A DNA stretch of 45,540 bases from Acidobacteriota bacterium (GTDB lineage Bacteria; Actinomycetota; Acidimicrobiia; Acidimicrobiales; Palsa-688). A model generated the notes under the pieces. It had not been told where the DNA came from. It did not search any database and worked only from the letters and a program-made list of their open reading frames with translations. Location: contig JAGWSF010000006.1 of NCBI GenBank assembly GCA_028876385.1, positions 1 to 45,540 of the forward strand. The letters run 5' to 3'. Both the position numbers and the translations under genes were made by a program. Positions 43,247-45,540 of this stretch are shown piece after piece. Position 1 is the stretch's first letter. Every line of letters starts with the position of its first letter.

Positions 43247-43993
43247 CTACTGGACCGGGCGGGGGGTCACCACCAGGCTCGGGACGCTGGCGCCGGCGCC
43301 GAGGCGGAGCACGAAGTCGACGGCGCCGACCAGGTCGTCGACGTCGAGGAGGGCGCCGGCGATGTAGTTGCGAGCCACCCAGATCGGCATCACCTCGCTG
43401 GCCACCTCCATGTCCCAGCCAGCGCTGAACTCGGTGGCCCCGTGGCCCTCACCCCCTGCGCAGTCGCCGACCGACAGGCGGGTGAAGCCCACCGCCGGGT
43501 GCTCCACCCGCCACGCCTCGACCAGCTTCTCGAGGGCCGCCTTGCTCACTATGTAGCCCCCGAGTCCGGGCCAGGGGGGAGTGAGGCTGGCACTGATGGA
43601 CGACAGGTAGACCGCCGCGCCCGACGACTCCGTCAGGTGCGGGAGGGCCGCCGCGGTGACTATGGCGGCGCCGGTGACGTTGGTCGCGAAAGTCTGTTGC
43701 CAGGTGGCGGCATCGATGTCGGCCAGGCGAGCCAGGGGGCCCACGCCGGTGGCGTATACCAGCGCGTCGATACCGCCCATCCCCGCCGCCGCGTCGGCGA
43801 CGGCCCGGCGGCAGGACTGCTCGTCGGTCACGTCGCAGGCGATGGCCAACGCGCCCTCGCCGGCCTCCGCGGCAGCCGACTCGAGGCGGTCCCGGCGGCG
43901 GGCCAGCAGCGCCACCTGGGCCCCCCGCCGACCCAGACCGATACCAATACAGCGGCCCAGCCCGCTGGAGGCTCCTACGACCACAGCTCGCAT
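43247..43993 (-). CDS. short-chain dehydrogenase/reductase (SDR)
   Basis: 248 residues from ATG 43993; the frame is open upstream but the fold starts here with MRAVVVGASSGLGR. Motifs: GASSGLG, YATGVGP in place of the usual NNAG, Ser in YLSSISAS and YIVSK. The NNAG Asn is replaced by Tyr-Ala, a departure from the norm, though Ser, Tyr and Lys are kept. A TATAGT -10 lies 6 nt upstream without a ribosome site, so the message is probably leaderless. It is convergent with the ATPase gene, 7 bp apart. Substrate unknown. Confidence 0.85.
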   Translation of the reverse strand: MRAVVVGASSGLGRCIGIGLGRRGAQVALLARRRDRLESAAAEAGEGALAIACDVTDEQSCRRAVADAAAGMGGIDALVYATGVGPLARLADIDAATWQQTFATNVTGAAIVTAAALPHLTESSGAAVYLSSISASLTPPWPGLGGYIVSKAALEKLVEAWRVEHPAVGFTRLSVGDCAGGEGHGATEFSAGWDMEVASEVMPIWVARNYIAGALLDVDDLVGAVDFVLRLGAGASVPSLVVTPRPVQ

Positions 43994-43999
43994 CTTTGG

Positions 44000-44005
44000 A
44001 CTATA
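44000..44005 (-). promoter_or_regulatory. -10 element of a leaderless promoter for the SDR
   Basis: On the minus strand TATAGT ends 6 nt before ATG 43993. It is a near-consensus -10 and no Shine-Dalgarno sequence follows. Confidence 0.5.
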
Positions 44006-44054
44006 GGGGAGCGTGGGGTCGCCGCGACGGGGACCGTCGGCCCGACCGGGCTTT

Positions 44055-45540
44055 CTAGAAGGGTGTCCCGTCGGCTTGGAGGTAGTCGGTGGCCAGGATG
44101 CGCTCCCTGGCATAGCGGGCGTAGTCAGCATCGCTGACACCGAGGATGTCCTTGTAGACGTACTCGTTGTCTTCGCCGAGAGTGGGGGACCCTCGCCACC
44201 AGGCCAGGGGCACGCCGGTGAAGGCCGGCCCCGGGTGGAGATGCTCGCCCACATCGGCGCTTCCGAGCGGGCGGAACCAGCCCCGCTCGGCCAGGTTGGG
44301 GTCGTCGCTCAGCATCTGGTCGTCGAGGAGCGGGCCGGCGGGCACCCCGGCCGCCTGCAGGGCGTGGAAGGCCACGATCGGATCTCGCCGGGCGGTCCAG
44401 CGCGAGATGATGCGGTCGAGTTCGTCGTGGTGGAGCCGCCTCGACGGCTCGTCGGCGAAACGAGGGTCGTCGGCCGAGCGCGGGTCGTCGGCCCCCCCAC
44501 CCTCGTCGAGCAGGCCGGCCAGTCGCCGCCAGGTCCCGTCGTCGGGCACGGTCAGGGCCACCCAACGGTCAGGGCCGGCGCAGGGGTACAGGCCCTGCGG
44601 GGCGTGGCGTTCGTGGCGGTTGCCCAGCCGCTCGGCGGTGACGCCCAGCTGGTGGTCGACGAACATCTCGCCCAGGTGGCTCATGACGTTCTCGCTCTGG
44701 GAGAGCTCCACGAACTGGCCTCGTCCGGTGGCCCGGCGGTAGCGCAGGGCGGTCAGCACGGCCATCGCACCGGCGGGGCCCGAGGCGGCGTCCATGTAGG
44801 TCGTGGCCGGCGTGGTGGTCGGATCGGATCCGAGGTGGCCGCACACCGCCGACAGCCCGCTCAGGGCGTCGAACTGGGCGCCGAAGCCGGTGTAGGACGC
44901 CCAGTCGCCGGTGAGCCCGGCCGGGGGGAGGCGCACGATCACCAGCCGGGGGTTGCGCCTCTGCAGCTCGCTGACGTCGAGGCCGAGGCGCTCGAGCCCG
45001 TTGGCCTTGAAATTGTCCATCAGGACGTCGCTGCGCTCGGCCAGGCGCATGATCAACTCCAGCCCTTCGGGACGGCGGTTGTCTATGGTCACCGACAGCT
45101 TGTTGCGGGCCAGCGAGTTGTTCATGGCGTGCCGGTTCCACGGGCGGTCCGGGGCTCCCGGCCGGGCCGTCCCGTAGAGGGAGCCGAGCATCCCCGGGTT
45201 GGTGAGGACCGGGCGGGGGTGGTAGCCCTTGGTGGTGGGGGGCAGGACGAAGGGGTTCTCCACGCGGATGACCTCAGCGCCGAGATCGGCGAGCAGCATG
45301 GTGGCGTAGGGCCCCGCCCACACGACCGTCAGGTCGAGGACCCGCACCCCGTGCAGCGGCGCCCGCCCCGCGGTGGCGGCCATTGCGCCAGCCGCAGTGG
45401 GGGCCGAGGGAGCGACCGCGGGTCCGGCGCCGGCGGCCGCCGGGGACCGGTGGCGGGGGGCGGTGTCGGGTACTAGACCGGCCAGCACCTCGGCGGTGTG
45501 CTGCCCCGGGGCCGGCGCCCCGGTGCGGACGGTGGTCGGG
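44055..45540 (-). CDS. CaiB/BaiF CoA-transferase, apparent tandem fusion, 5' end outside the window
   Basis: The last complete module (about 430 residues) begins LHGVRVLDLTVVWAGPYATM, has LADLGAEVIRVENP, the turn RATGRGQFVELSQ and the catalytic Asp in TTYMDAASGPAG. The frame stays open to the end of the window. The residues before the module, PAPGQHTAEVLAGL, look like the C-terminal end of another CaiB protein, followed by an Ala/Pro-rich linker of about 35 residues. So the gene probably encodes two CaiB domains in one chain, with most of the first beyond the edge. GTG 45488 is an internal in-frame codon and is not taken as the start. It should transfer CoA between acids; substrate unknown. 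Confidence 0.85.
   Translation of the reverse strand, partial: PTTVRTGAPAPGQHTAEVLAGLVPDTAPRHRSPAAAGAGPAVAPSAPTAAGAMAATAGRAPLHGVRVLDLTVVWAGPYATMLLADLGAEVIRVENPFVLPPTTKGYHPRPVLTNPGMLGSLYGTARPGAPDRPWNRHAMNNSLARNKLSVTIDNRRPEGLELIMRLAERSDVLMDNFKANGLERLGLDVSELQRRNPRLVIVRLPPAGLTGDWASYTGFGAQFDALSGLSAVCGHLGSDPTTTPATTYMDAASGPAGAMAVLTALRYRRATGRGQFVELSQSENVMSHLGEMFVDHQLGVTAERLGNRHERHAPQGLYPCAGPDRWVALTVPDDGTWRRLAGLLDEGGGADDPRSADDPRFADEPSRRLHHDELDRIISRWTARRDPIVAFHALQAAGVPAGPLLDDQMLSDDPNLAERGWFRPLGSADVGEHLHPGPAFTGVPLAWWRGSPTLGEDNEYVYKDILGVSDADYARYARERILATDYLQADGTPF

Noticed and set aside
1..45540. Integrated mobile element or defence island
   Set aside because: No integrase, transposase, att-like repeat at selC, toxin-antitoxin or nuclease gene was seen; composition is even throughout.

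Overview
The window is very GC-rich, uses many GTG starts, has almost no non-coding space and is full of short-chain dehydrogenases, acyl-CoA dehydrogenases, class III (CaiB/BaiF) CoA-transferases and luciferase-like (F420-type) oxidoreductases. With Liv-type ABC components, TetR control and leaderless-looking promoters, this points to an actinobacterium, probably an uncultured Acidimicrobiia-like lineage; that placement is inference from gene content. No phage, insertion sequence, rRNA or CRISPR array was seen, and no gap between genes exceeds 300 bases.

Left part (1-9.5 kb): the 3' part of a PAS-GGDEF-EAL cyclic-di-GMP enzyme, an alpha/beta hydrolase, then an SDR followed by a two-subunit acyl-CoA dehydrogenase. 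Between SDR and dehydrogenase sits an array of four 18-bp repeats inside a 37-codon frame that is overlapped at both ends by its neighbours. Then come methylmalonate-semialdehyde dehydrogenase, another SDR and an F420-type oxidoreductase.

Selenocysteine cassette (10.4-14.7 kb): selA, selB and selD run leftwards as an operon, and selC (tRNA-Sec, anticodon UCA) lies divergently beside selA with a strong hairpin after it. The tRNA appears to fold with a 7-bp acceptor and 6-bp T stem, and SelB has Gly in place of the Asp of the NKxD-type motif. No selenoprotein gene was found in the window.

Middle and right part (14.8-45.5 kb): a D-aminoacylase-type amidohydrolase, an orphan molybdenum hydroxylase large subunit and a second F420-type enzyme precede a large catabolic region. 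It holds two near-duplicate 400-residue amidohydrolases, a DHA2-type MFS exporter, a large alpha/beta hydrolase, a cupin, a cytochrome P450, four CoA-transferases (one lacking the catalytic Asp, one apparently a tandem fusion cut by the window edge), a 3-hydroxyisobutyrate-dehydrogenase-like enzyme, a lipoprotein substrate-binding protein, a TesB-like thioesterase, a TetR repressor, a second two-subunit acyl-CoA dehydrogenase, a LivH-LivM fusion permease, a LivG-LivF fusion ATPase and an SDR.

The most interesting regional signal is a repeated palindrome, core RACRTCGAYGTY, in the intergenic regions before the first amidohydrolase, the P450/cupin pair, the binding-protein/thioesterase pair and the dehydrogenase/permease pair. 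In the last it lies exactly between a -35 and a -10 element. The simplest reading is a TetR-controlled regulon: import of an organic acid-like compound by a three-polypeptide Liv-type transporter, CoA activation by CaiB enzymes, dehydrogenation by alpha/beta acyl-CoA dehydrogenases, and P450 and amidohydrolase steps. The substrate cannot be read from the sequence.
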